Shown: positions 42,479 through 51,315 of the stretch, one piece after another | Numbering within the stretch: the first letter of the stretch is position 1 | How the letters are laid out: each line of letters starts with the position of its first letter | From: Pandoraea iniqua | GTDB taxonomy: Bacteria; Pseudomonadota; Gammaproteobacteria; Burkholderiales; Burkholderiaceae | Assembly (NCBI RefSeq): GCF_902459685.1 | Contig: NZ_CABPSF010000004.1 | Location: 124,001-188,000 of the forward strand | DNA: 64,000 bases | Reading direction: 5' to 3' | Translations under genes and position numbers: made by a program | The notes under the pieces: generated by a model | Told to the model about the DNA's origin: nothing | The model's input: only the letters and a program-made list of their open reading frames with translations | Databases searched by the model: none

Positions 42479-43405
42479 TCACTCCACCCCCATTTGCCCG
42501 CGATCATTGATTTCGCGGATGAGTGAGCGCAGCGCGCTGACGATACGCTCGGTTAAGCCTTCGGGTGGACGTTGCTTCGCCCACACCAGTCCCACATCCA
42601 TCGACGGCACGCTCGTGCTCAGATCCCGCCGCAAGATTCGTCCGCCATCGATCGACCACGGGCGATAGACCAGATCCGACAGGATCGACACGCCGTAGCC
42701 CTGTGCGACCAGACTTCGGATCGACTCGATAGACCGCGTGCGGAAATGCACGACCGGTTCGACATGCGCCGCATGCCAATAACGCTCGACCGTCTGCACG
42801 TGTTCATCCATATCCAGTAACAGAAAGCGCTGACCTCGAACGTCATCGAGCGTGACGCTCGCCTTGTCGAGCAACGGGTGCCCGGGGCTCGTCCAGAGCC
42901 GGCGCGTGGAGCGCAACATGGTCTGCAAGACTAGTCCATCGGCCACCACATTGGACACCAGCAGCAACGCCAGATCGATGTCGCCTGCGAGCACCGCCGC
43001 TTCCACCGCTTCGCGATCGCCCTCGATCAGCGTGAGTTCGACATTTGGAAACCGCTTGGACAACATGCTCGCCACCGACGGCAACAGATACGCCGAAATC
43101 GTCTCGGTGACGGCAAGCCGCAGGCGCCCGCCGGCATCGTCGGGCAAGGTGCGCGCTTCGTGAAGGGCGTCGTCGGTGGCGTTCAGAATGCGATACGCAT
43201 GCCGTAGAAACCGTTCTCCCGCCTCGGTTGGCCGCAACCCCTTCGCATGCCGGACGAACAACTGCGCACCCACGATCACTTCCAGATTCTGCAAAGCAAT
43301 CGTCAGCGACGACTGCGACGCACTGCACCGTTCGGCCGCCCGCATGACCTGCCCGGTCTCGGCCACAGCCACGAAATACTCGATCTGACGCAGAGTTGGC
43401 TTCAT
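42479..43405 (-). CDS. LysR-family transcriptional regulator
   Basis: A 308-residue LysR protein. The N-terminal helix-turn-helix is at about 3-62 (LRQIEYFVAVAETGQVMRAA, SASQSSLTIALQNLE) and the effector domain starts near residue 92 (GRLRLAVTETISAYLLPSV). It is divergent from the molybdopterin fusion gene across a 98-base AT-rich gap and is very likely its activator. The inducer is unknown. Confidence 0.92.
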   Translation of the reverse strand: MKPTLRQIEYFVAVAETGQVMRAAERCSASQSSLTIALQNLEVIVGAQLFVRHAKGLRPTEAGERFLRHAYRILNATDDALHEARTLPDDAGGRLRLAVTETISAYLLPSVASMLSKRFPNVELTLIEGDREAVEAAVLAGDIDLALLLVSNVVADGLVLQTMLRSTRRLWTSPGHPLLDKASVTLDDVRGQRFLLLDMDEHVQTVERYWHAAHVEPVVHFRTRSIESIRSLVAQGYGVSILSDLVYRPWSIDGGRILRRDLSTSVPSMDVGLVWAKQRPPEGLTERIVSALRSLIREINDRGQMGVE

Positions 43406-43503
43406 TTAAAAAATCAATATTGCAAAGTATATTTTTTATATTAGTAATAAAAAGAGCCGCTGTATAGCATCGGAACATCGATTCCTATAGAGACGGACGG
43501 GAC
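43406..43503. promoter_or_regulatory. Divergent AT-rich promoter/operator between lysR and the Mo-fusion gene
   Basis: The segment 43406-43455 is AT-rich in a GC-rich neighbourhood. It contains AATATTGCAAAGTATATT, an imperfect dyad with a T-N11-A core (TATTGCAAAGTATA), as expected for LysR binding. Promoters for both directions should lie here. Confidence 0.45.
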
Positions 43504-46500
43504 ATGGTTCAGGAGGTCAAGCCCGGGTTCTGTACGCTGTGCAGATCCCGCTGCGGCACGCTCAATCGCGTGGAAAACGATGCACTGATTGCGGTCGAAC
43601 CCGATCCCTCGCATCCGAACGGCGCTGCCATGTGCCGCAAGGGGAAGGCTGCGCCCGAGCTCGTGCATCACCCTGACCGGCTGACGACACCGTTGCGCCG
43701 GACCGCGCCGAAGGGCGCAGACGATCCCGGTTGGCAGCGCATCTCGTGGGACGAAGCCCTGACCGAGATCGCAACGCGGCTCGGCGACATCCGCCGCGAA
43801 AGCGGCGCCCATGCCGTGGCCTTCGGCGTGACGACCCCGAGCGGGACGCCGCTGTCCGACAGCATCGACTGGATCGAGCGCTTCATCCAGGTCTTCGGCA
43901 GCCCGAACACCGTCTACGCGACAGAAATCTGCAACTGGCACAAAGACTTCGCGCACGCCTTCACGTTCGGTTGCGGCATGCCGACCGCCGACTACGCGCA
44001 GGCGGACGTGATCATGCTCTGGGGTCACAATCCAACGAGTACATGGCTGAGTCAGGCCAACGCCATCGGGCGCGGGCGTGTCCGCGGCGCGAAGCTGCTC
44101 GTTGTCGACCCGCGCAAGACGCCGCTTGCCGCCGACGCCGATGCGTGGCTGCCGGTGCGTCCCGGCACCGATGCCGCCTTGGCGCTCGGTCTCGCACGCC
44201 GGTTGATCGACACCGGGCGCTATGACGAGACGTTCGTGCGCCGGTGGACCAACGCTCCCTTGCTCGTGCGCAACGACAACGGCCGCTTCCTGCGAGCGCA
44301 GGATGTGAAGATGCCGGACAACCGCGCGTTGCCCGACGCCTTCGTGATCTGGGACGAGACCAACGGCGCACCGCAGGCCTACGACACAACGCACGCACTA
44401 AGTCGCGACGCCGCCAATCGCGCGGCCCTGCGTGGCGAATTTATCCTGAGCGCCAACGATGGCTCGCACATCAGTTGCCGGCCGGCATTCGATCATCTTT
44501 GCGAAGGGCTGGCAGATTACGATCCGGCGGCGGTGAGTGAATTGTGCGGCGTCTCGCCTGAACAACTCGAAGCCGCCGCCAACCTTTTCACCGGCGCCGA
44601 ACGGGTGGCCTATCACGCGTGGTCCGGCGTGGCGCAGCATGCAAACGCGACGCAAATCGAGCGTGCCGTCGCCGTGCTGTATGCGCTCACAGGCAGTTTC
44701 GACCGGCGCGGCGGCAACCGCGTGATGACGCGTCAACCGGTGAATGCCGTCAGCCAGCACGATCTGCTGAGTCCCGAGCAACAGGCGAAGGCGCTGGGCA
44801 TCGATGAGCGTCCGCTGGGGCCGCCTGCGCGCGGCTGGGTGACGGCACGCGACACCTACCGCGCGATTCTCGACGGCGATCCCTACCGCGTGCGAGCGCT
44901 GTTCTGCTTCGGCACCAATGTGCTGGCTTCGCAGGCCGACTACGAGATGGCGCGCGACGCGCTAGAAGCGCTCGAATTCCACGTCCACTGCGATCTGTTC
45001 GAGACGCCCTCGGCGCGCTACGCCGACATCCTGCTGCCGGTGAATACGCCGTGGGAGCGCGAAGGGCTGCGCCCGGGTTTCGAAATCGACGACCGGGCCG
45101 ACGCCTTGATTCAACTGCGCCAGCGCATGGTGTCGCCGCGCGGCGAATCGCGCAGCGACAACGACATCGTGTTCGATCTCGCCGTGCGTCTGGGGATGGG
45201 CGACGCCTTCTTCGGCGGCAGTCTCGAGGCTGGCTGGAACCACCAGCTCGCGCCAACCGGACTCGACGTTCAGACGCTGCGCGCGCATCCCGAAGGCATC
45301 TCACGTCCGCAGCCGCAGTACGAGCGCAAGTACGCCCGCACCGAGGCCGGCAGTGTGCGCGGGTTTGCCACCGAAACCCGGCGCGTCGAACTGTATTCCG
45401 AGCGGCTGCTGCGTCACGGCTATCCGCCGGTGCCGGTGCATGTGGCCGCGCGTGGCACCGCCGAAGGCGACACGACACATTTCCCGCTCGTACTCGGTTC
45501 AACCAAGAACGGCTACTACTGCCACAGCCAGCATCGCGGACTCGCGAGTTTGCGCATGCGTGCCCCCGATCCGGTGATGCATTTGCACCCGTCGTTGGCA
45601 GCACAGAAGCAAATTGCAGCGGGCGACTGGGTGAGGGTGACGACTCCCGTCGGTGTCGCACGTTTTCGCGCCGCGTTCGACGAGGGACTCGCAGCCGATG
45701 TGGTGCTCGCGGAGTATGGCTGGTGGCAGGCATGCGACAGCGTGGGCCGTCGCGGCTTCACCATGGCCGGTGAGCAGTCGAGCAATTACAACGCGTTGGC
45801 AACGGCGCAGGACATCGATCCCATCAGCGGATCGTCGCCGTTGCGGTCCCTGCGCTGCGACATTTCACGCGATGCGGCGAGCGATCCGGCGCATCGGCCG
45901 TGGCAAGGCATGGCGCGATTTCGCATTGCCAGCCTTACCCCTGCGGCCGACGGCGTTCGCGGCATCGCGTTCGAGCCGCTCGACGATGTTGGGCTGCCTG
46001 ACTATCTGGCGGGACAGCATGTGACGGTGCGCGTACCGATTCCGGGCCACGCGCAACCGCTGACGCGTGCCTATTCGCTCACCGGACCGGCCAACGAGCG
46101 CGAGCGTCGCGGCTATCGCATTGCCGTGCGCCATCAGCAGGGGCGCACGCGCGAAGGCGAGGCGTTCGAGGGCGTGGTGTCGAGTTGGCTCAACACTGGC
46201 GCACGTGTGGGCGATGTCATCGAACTGGGTGCGCCGTCGGGACGCTTTGTTCTGCCACTGCAAACCCGGCAACCGGTCGTGTGCTTCGCGGGCGGTATCG
46301 GCATCACGCCGTTTCTCTGTTATCTCGAGTCGCTCGCAGAGCAAGTTGAGCAAGTTGAGCAAGTTGAGCAAGCGACGGTGCCGCCCCCCGAGGTTTGGCT
46401 GCATTACGCGAACCGAAACGGTGCCACGCACGCATTTCGGGCGAGACTGGCCGCGCTCGCGGAGCGTCTGCCCGGCATTCACATTGTCAATTACTACGAC

Positions 46501-46983
46501 GCACCGCGCGAAGCCGACGTGCTTGGCCGCGACTACGCCACCGCCGAACGGCTGTCTGCCGCCGTGGTCTCCGACGACCTGATCGCACGCCGCGCACGCT
46601 TCTACCTGTGCGGTCCCGAGCCGATGATGGCGGCCGTGATGGGTGGTCTGGCCGCGCGTGACGTGCCTGCGTTCGACATGTTCAAGGAGGCGTTCCGCTC
46701 ACCGAGCGCACCGCGTGTCGATGCCGACGCCGCATGGCCGGTCACGTTCGCCCGGTCGGGGCGCGAAGCCGTCTGGACCCCCTCGCACGGCAGCCTGCTG
46801 TCGTTTGCCGAGTCGTTGGGGCTGACGTTGCCGAGCGGTTGCCGCGTCGGGCAATGCGAGAGTTGTGCCGTGCGCGTGCTGTCCGGCGAAGTCGATCACA
46901 TGAGCGACGTGGCGCTCGACGAGCCCGGCATGTGTCTGGCCTGTCAGGCCGTGCCGCGCGAAGCCGTCGTGATCGACGCCTGA
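43504..46983 (+). CDS. Molybdopterin oxidoreductase / flavin-NAD reductase / plant-type ferredoxin fusion protein
   Basis: A 1159-residue three-part fusion. Residues 1 to about 780 are a DMSO-reductase-family subunit. It has a [4Fe-4S] site (C10, C13, C17, C44 in CTLCRSRC and MCRKGK), a candidate Mo ligand Cys143 in ATEICNWHKD, and a C-terminal MGD-binding barrel (LVLGSTKNGYYCHSQHR). Residues about 795-1060 are a ferredoxin-reductase module with RAYSLTGP for flavin and CFAGGIGITP near 926 for NAD. The C-terminus is a [2Fe-2S] domain with C1113, C1118, C1121 and C1144 or C1147. The reductase-ferredoxin order is that of phthalate dioxygenase reductase. It looks like a self-sufficient NAD(P)H-linked molybdoenzyme; the substrate is unknown. 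There is no Tat signal, so it should be cytoplasmic. First gene of the cluster with an OCD enzyme and a permease. Confidence 0.85.
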   Translation: MVQEVKPGFCTLCRSRCGTLNRVENDALIAVEPDPSHPNGAAMCRKGKAAPELVHHPDRLTTPLRRTAPKGADDPGWQRISWDEALTEIATRLGDIRRESGAHAVAFGVTTPSGTPLSDSIDWIERFIQVFGSPNTVYATEICNWHKDFAHAFTFGCGMPTADYAQADVIMLWGHNPTSTWLSQANAIGRGRVRGAKLLVVDPRKTPLAADADAWLPVRPGTDAALALGLARRLIDTGRYDETFVRRWTNAPLLVRNDNGRFLRAQDVKMPDNRALPDAFVIWDETNGAPQAYDTTHALSRDAANRAALRGEFILSANDGSHISCRPAFDHLCEGLADYDPAAVSELCGVSPEQLEAAANLFTGAERVAYHAWSGVAQHANATQIERAVAVLYALTGSFDRRGGNRVMTRQPVNAVSQHDLLSPEQQAKALGIDERPLGPPARGWVTARDTYRAILDGDPYRVRALFCFGTNVLASQADYEMARDALEALEFHVHCDLFETPSARYADILLPVNTPWEREGLRPGFEIDDRADALIQLRQRMVSPRGESRSDNDIVFDLAVRLGMGDAFFGGSLEAGWNHQLAPTGLDVQTLRAHPEGISRPQPQYERKYARTEAGSVRGFATETRRVELYSERLLRHGYPPVPVHVAARGTAEGDTTHFPLVLGSTKNGYYCHSQHRGLASLRMRAPDPVMHLHPSLAAQKQIAAGDWVRVTTPVGVARFRAAFDEGLAADVVLAEYGWWQACDSVGRRGFTMAGEQSSNYNALATAQDIDPISGSSPLRSLRCDISRDAASDPAHRPWQGMARFRIASLTPAADGVRGIAFEPLDDVGLPDYLAGQHVTVRVPIPGHAQPLTRAYSLTGPANERERRGYRIAVRHQQGRTREGEAFEGVVSSWLNTGARVGDVIELGAPSGRFVLPLQTRQPVVCFAGGIGITPFLCYLESLAEQVEQVEQVEQATVPPPEVWLHYANRNGATHAFRARLAALAERLPGIHIVNYYDAPREADVLGRDYATAERLSAAVVSDDLIARRARFYLCGPEPMMAAVMGGLAARDVPAFDMFKEAFRSPSAPRVDADAAWPVTFARSGREAVWTPSHGSLLSFAESLGLTLPSGCRVGQCESCAVRVLSGEVDHMSDVALDEPGMCLACQAVPREAVVIDA
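46339..46372 (+). repeat. In-frame 9-bp tandem repeat (GAGCAAGTT)
   Basis: Three full copies and a seven-base partial copy encode EQVEQVEQVEQ at residues 946-956, just after the NAD-binding motif of the fusion protein. Unit length is a multiple of three, so copy-number change would alter protein length without a frameshift. Confidence 0.95.
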
Positions 46984-47017
46984 ATTTTCCATCCCATTTC
47001 GAAGAGGAATCTTGTTC

Positions 47018-47965
47018 ATGAAAATCATCGACGCCCAAGCCACTCGCGATGCACTGGCGTTCGGTCCGTTGCTGGACGCATTGCGCACCATGTTCATCGA
47101 GGGTTGCGAAGTGCCGTTGCGCCACACGCACGTCATTCCCGAGCCGGGGATGCAGGCCGGCATGACCGTGCTGATCATGCCGGCGTGGCAGCCGGGCGGC
47201 CTGATGGGCATCAAGACGGTGAACATTGCGCCGGCCAACGCGCAGCGTGGCGTGCCGGGGCTGCATTCGACCTATCTGCTCTACGACGCGAGTACCGGTG
47301 TGCCGCTCGCGCAGATGGACGGCAACGAAATCACGTCGCGCCGCACGGCGGCCGCCTCGGCGCTGGCTGCCTCGTATCTGGCGCGCGAAGACGCTTCGCA
47401 CCTTGCACTGCTCGGTGCAGGGCGCGTCGGTTCGCTGGTGCCGCTGGCGTACCGTGCCGTGCGTTCGATCACGCGTGTCAGCGTGTGGGATCGCGATGCG
47501 CAGGCGGCCGGGCGTCTGGTCGAGCGCTTGCAGGAACAGGGGCTCGATGCCGTCGTCTGCAAGAGCGCCCAAGCGGCTGTCGACGGTGCCGACATCGTCA
47601 CCTGCGCGACCCTCGCCACCGAGCCGGTGGTGCAAGGCGAGTGGCTTGCCCCGGGCGTGCATCTGGATCTGATCGGCAGCTTCACGCCGCAGATGCGCGA
47701 GGCCAGCGACTCGTGTTTCGCGGGGGCATCGTTGTTTGTCGACACCGAGGAAGCGCTGGCGAAATCGGGTGAGTTGCTCGGCCCGATGTCGCGCGGGGTG
47801 TTCTCGGCGCAGGACGTGCGCGGCACGCTTGCCGATCTGTGCCGCGCGGGACGCCTGCGTCGCGAAGCAGCCGGAGAGCGAACGGTGTGCACGGTGTTTA
47901 AGGCGGTCGGCACGGCGCTGGAAGATCTGGCAGCGGCCAAGCTCGTCTGGCAGGCAACGCAATAA
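47018..47965 (+). CDS. Ornithine cyclodeaminase/mu-crystallin family protein
   Basis: A 315-residue NAD(P)-dependent enzyme of the OCD/mu-crystallin family. It has substrate-binding segments PLRHTHVIPEPGMQ and GIKTVNIAP, the GNEITSRRTAAASALAA segment, the Rossmann motif LLGAGRVGSLVPLA and DLIGSFTPQMREA. Members include ornithine cyclodeaminases, alanine dehydrogenases and Delta1-pyrroline-2-carboxylate reductases; this one cannot be assigned safely. The start at 47018 is 9 bases after AGAGGA and 34 bases after the molybdopterin fusion gene, so the two form an operon. Confidence 0.85.
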   Translation: MKIIDAQATRDALAFGPLLDALRTMFIEGCEVPLRHTHVIPEPGMQAGMTVLIMPAWQPGGLMGIKTVNIAPANAQRGVPGLHSTYLLYDASTGVPLAQMDGNEITSRRTAAASALAASYLAREDASHLALLGAGRVGSLVPLAYRAVRSITRVSVWDRDAQAAGRLVERLQEQGLDAVVCKSAQAAVDGADIVTCATLATEPVVQGEWLAPGVHLDLIGSFTPQMREASDSCFAGASLFVDTEEALAKSGELLGPMSRGVFSAQDVRGTLADLCRAGRLRREAAGERTVCTVFKAVGTALEDLAAAKLVWQATQ

Positions 47966-48105
47966 GACTGACGTCGAACGCGACGGCAAGAAGTGGCAGG
48001 CGACGGCGTGCCGCAACCGAGGGGCAGGGGACTAGACGGAAACACGGGGCGGGCAGTGCGCGGTACGGCATGGCCGATCAATACACACATAAGGGAACGC
48101 AGGAA

Positions 48106-49554
48106 ATGAAACCGGGAACTTCACTATCGAGCACGATGGATGCGCCGCAAGACGGCGGCCCTCTGGAGCGTCTGGCGGCGTCGGTCACACGTTGGTCGGA
48201 ACGCTGGTTTCCCGACGCCTATCTGTTTGCGGCGCTGGCGGTCATCGTCTGCGCAGGCGGGGCGTTGGCGATCGGCGTGCCGGCCGTCAAGGTGGGGGTG
48301 GCGTTCGGCGACGGCTTCTGGAGCCTGATTCCGTTCACGATGCAAATGGCCATCGTGGCCATCTCCGGCTACGTGGTGGCGGTCTCGCCGCCGGCCGCGC
48401 TGCTCATCCGCAAGATGGCGGCATTGCCGCGCAGCGGTCGCAGCGCGGTGGCGTACGTGGCGTTCGTCAGCATCGTGCTGTCGTTGTTCAACTGGGCGAT
48501 CAGTCTGGTGTTCAGTGGCCTGCTGGTGCGGGCGATCGCACGGCGCGAGGACATTCGCATGGATTACCGTGCCGGTGGGGCAGCGGCGTATCTGGGCATG
48601 GGCGCGACGTGGGCGCTGGGGCTGAGCTCATCCGCGGCCCAGTTGCAGGCCAATCCGGCGAGTCTGCCGAAGGCGCTGGTCGAGATCACGGGCGTGATTC
48701 CGTTCTCGGACACGATCTTTCTGCCGCAGTCGATGGCAATCGCCGGCGTGCTGACGGTGGTGTCTGTCGTGCTGGCCTATTTCTCGGCACCGCGTGACGC
48801 GCGTGCGACGTTGGCCGCCGACCTCGGCGTGTCGCTCGACGATACGACGAAGACCTATGCGAAGCCGCAACGCCCGGGCGATTGGCTCGAGTACAGCCCG
48901 ATCGTCACGGTGCTGATCGTGGCACTCGGTGTGCTCTGGATCGGGCACGAGTTCACCACGAAAGACCCCTTGCTGGCGATCTCGAACCTGAACACGTACA
49001 ACTTCGTGTTCCTGATGCTAGGCATGCTGCTCAACTGGCGTCCGCGCCGCTTTCTCGACGCGATTGCGAAGTCGGTCCCGTCGGTGGCAGGTGTGTTGAT
49101 CCAGTTCCCGCTGTATGGCGGCATCGCGTATCTGCTGACCAAAGCGCCGGGCATCGACGGGCAGACGCTCTCGCATCATCTGTCGAGCTTCTTCGTGGCG
49201 ATCTCGTCGCAGTCGTCCTTCCCCGGCGTCATGGGCGTGTATTCGGCGGTGCTGGGCTTCTTCGTGCCGTCGGGCGGGGGCAAGTGGATCATCGAAGCGC
49301 CTTACGTCATGCAGGCCGCCAACGATCTGCACGTGCATCTGGGATGGGCGGTGACGGTCTACAACGCGGCCGAAGCGCTGCCGAATCTGATCAATCCGTT
49401 CTGGATGCTGCCGCTGCTCGGCGTGCTTGGTCTGCGTGCGCGCGACGTGGTGGGTTATACGTTCACGCAACTACTGGTGCACTTCCCGGTGGTGATCGTC
49501 ATGTTGTGGCTGCTGGCGCAAACGTTGACTTACCATCCGCCGGTCATGCCGTGA
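48106..49554 (+). CDS. Short-chain fatty acid transporter (AtoE / TIGR00366-like)
   Basis: A 482-residue integral membrane protein with about 11-12 hydrophobic segments, e.g. DAYLFAALAVIVCAGGALAIG and AYVAFVSIVLSLFNWAISLV. It resembles AtoE short-chain fatty acid permeases: NWAISLVFSGLLVRAI, FLPQSMAIAGVL, VPSGGGKWIIEAPYVM and AEALPNLINPFWMLPLLG. It likely imports a small carboxylic acid used by the upstream enzymes. AAGGGA at 48091 precedes ATG 48106; an ATG at 48070 without ribosome site would add 12 residues. It is followed 15 bases later by the convergent araC gene. Confidence 0.85.
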   Translation: MKPGTSLSSTMDAPQDGGPLERLAASVTRWSERWFPDAYLFAALAVIVCAGGALAIGVPAVKVGVAFGDGFWSLIPFTMQMAIVAISGYVVAVSPPAALLIRKMAALPRSGRSAVAYVAFVSIVLSLFNWAISLVFSGLLVRAIARREDIRMDYRAGGAAAYLGMGATWALGLSSSAAQLQANPASLPKALVEITGVIPFSDTIFLPQSMAIAGVLTVVSVVLAYFSAPRDARATLAADLGVSLDDTTKTYAKPQRPGDWLEYSPIVTVLIVALGVLWIGHEFTTKDPLLAISNLNTYNFVFLMLGMLLNWRPRRFLDAIAKSVPSVAGVLIQFPLYGGIAYLLTKAPGIDGQTLSHHLSSFFVAISSQSSFPGVMGVYSAVLGFFVPSGGGKWIIEAPYVMQAANDLHVHLGWAVTVYNAAEALPNLINPFWMLPLLGVLGLRARDVVGYTFTQLLVHFPVVIVMLWLLAQTLTYHPPVMP

Positions 49555-49569
49555 CGATGTAGCAGGATG

Positions 49570-50460
49570 TCATTCGCCGGATACCGCCTCTGTGTATCCG
49601 GCGTCCTTCAGATCGGCAGCGGTCGACGTGCGCTTGTCCGGCAGCCGCTCCGCCATGTAGCGCCCGGGCGACGTGCCGAGTGCGGTGCGAAACATCGTTA
49701 CGAAACTGCCGGCGCTCTCGTAGCCGAGATCGTCAGCCACTTGCTGAACGGACGCACCGCTACTCAGCCATTTCACCGCCAGCATCAGGTTGAGTTGCTG
49801 CCGCCAGCGACCGAAGCTCATTCCGGTTTGCTCGGTCAGCAGACGCGAGAGCGTTCGCTCGCTGACACCCACGTGCCGCGCCCACGTTTGTATCGTGCCC
49901 CGCTCGGCGGGCGTCTCCATGATGGCCTCGGCAATTTTACGAAGGCGCGAATCGGACGGCATCGGCAGATGGAGCTCGCCGATCGGCGCGGCGGCGAGTT
50001 CGTCGAGCAGCAGCACCGCCAAGTGCGTCTCCGCACCGCCCTCGGGATAGCGCATGGGAAACGAGGCCGAGCGAATCACCAGTTCGCGTAGCAGCGGCGT
50101 CGTCGAGATCGCACAGCACGTCGACGGCAGATGCGATGCGACGGCTGGATCGATGAACGCGACATACACCTCGACCGTGCCCGCCGCCGTCACTTTGTGC
50201 AGCACGCTGCCGGGCACCCAGAGCGCACTCTGGGGCGGCACCATCCACAAACTGCCCTCGATTTCGCAGGTGAGCGCGCCGCGCAACAGCAGCATGAACT
50301 GCGCCTTCTTGTGCGTGTGAAAGTCCTTCTCATGCCGATGCTCGCCATCGCCGGTGGTCGCGACATCGATACCCGCCGCACCGATCGTCACCACCGGACG
50401 CGGGACGAGGTCCGGGTCCTCCCATTCGAAGGGATCGGTCAAAGAGGTCAGCAAAGGCAT
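49570..50460 (-). CDS. AraC-family transcriptional regulator with cupin sensor domain
   Basis: A 296-residue regulator. The N-terminal cupin (about 35-110) includes HEKDFHTHKKAQFMLLLRGAL and VPPQSALWVPGSVLHKV. The C-terminal double helix-turn-helix is at about 165-270, with WARHVGVSERTLSRLLTEQTGMSF and VQQVADDLGYESAGSFVTMFRTALGTSP. It is divergent from the O-methyltransferase/flavoprotein pair across 150 bases and probably regulates that pair. Confidence 0.9.
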   Translation of the reverse strand: MPLLTSLTDPFEWEDPDLVPRPVVTIGAAGIDVATTGDGEHRHEKDFHTHKKAQFMLLLRGALTCEIEGSLWMVPPQSALWVPGSVLHKVTAAGTVEVYVAFIDPAVASHLPSTCCAISTTPLLRELVIRSASFPMRYPEGGAETHLAVLLLDELAAAPIGELHLPMPSDSRLRKIAEAIMETPAERGTIQTWARHVGVSERTLSRLLTEQTGMSFGRWRQQLNLMLAVKWLSSGASVQQVADDLGYESAGSFVTMFRTALGTSPGRYMAERLPDKRTSTAADLKDAGYTEAVSGE

Positions 50461-50610
50461 GGCATGAGCGCTCGGGCGCGGTTTTCAGACGATTGGCAAG
50501 AATTCCAAACATATTGGCGGAATTTCCCAATGTCGCCAAGTCCTCGCCTTTTTACCATGCATCCACGGCGAGCGGATTCTCCGTCCGCCATGGCGCATAG
50601 GAAGCGAATC

Positions 50611-51315
50611 ATGGATTCATTGAGTGTCGGGCGTGTCGAGCAAACCTTGCAGCGGCTTTTCCTTGAGGCGGCGCAGGCCGATGGCCAACTGATGGCGCAG
50701 TTCGACGCCGACTCACCGGCGCACGCGGAGCAAACCCTCGCGGAAGCCGTCGACGAGATGATGGCGGCCGAGCGACGCGATCTGCGTGGCGTGTATCGGG
50801 GCTACGCAAAGAATTTTCTCAACGTCACGCCGGCGTACGGCCGATTTCTCTATGAGTGCGCCCGCATTTGCAAAGCGACGCGCATCGTCGAATTCGGCAC
50901 GTCGATGGGCATCTCGACGATCCATCTGGCGGCGGCGCTTCGCGACATGGGCGGCGGTCATTTGATCGGGACGGAACTTGAGCCGGAGAAAGCAGCACGG
51001 GCACGCGCGCATCTCGAAGAAGCGGGGCTTGCCGATCTGGTCGACATCCGTGTTGGCGACGCTCGCGAGACGCTCGCCGATGTGGGCGGAGAGATCGACA
51101 TGGTGTTGCTCGACGGCGCGTTCAGTCTCTATCTGCCGATACTCAAGTTGCTGGAGCCGCACCTGAAACCCGGCACGCCAATTCTTGCTGAAAACGCTTT
51201 CGATCACGACAACGAGTATCTGGCGTACGTCCGCAACCCGGCGAATGGGTATCTCTCGCAACCGATCCCCATCAACGAGGGCCGGGGCAACGAATTTACG
51301 GTGGTGACGCGATGA
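50611..51315 (+). CDS. Class I SAM-dependent O-methyltransferase
   Basis: A 234-residue methyltransferase. SAM motif I is VEFGTSMGISTIHLAAAL near residue 92, with later motifs IGTELEPEKAARARAHLE, VGDARETLADV and DMVLLDGAF. It resembles catechol/caffeoyl-CoA-type O-methyltransferases, which methylate hydroxyls with help of a divalent metal. The substrate is unknown. AGGAA precedes ATG 50611; an ATG at 50590 is possible. Its stop overlaps the next start by four bases (ATGA), so both proteins should be made together. Confidence 0.83.
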   Translation: MDSLSVGRVEQTLQRLFLEAAQADGQLMAQFDADSPAHAEQTLAEAVDEMMAAERRDLRGVYRGYAKNFLNVTPAYGRFLYECARICKATRIVEFGTSMGISTIHLAAALRDMGGGHLIGTELEPEKAARARAHLEEAGLADLVDIRVGDARETLADVGGEIDMVLLDGAFSLYLPILKLLEPHLKPGTPILAENAFDHDNEYLAYVRNPANGYLSQPIPINEGRGNEFTVVTR

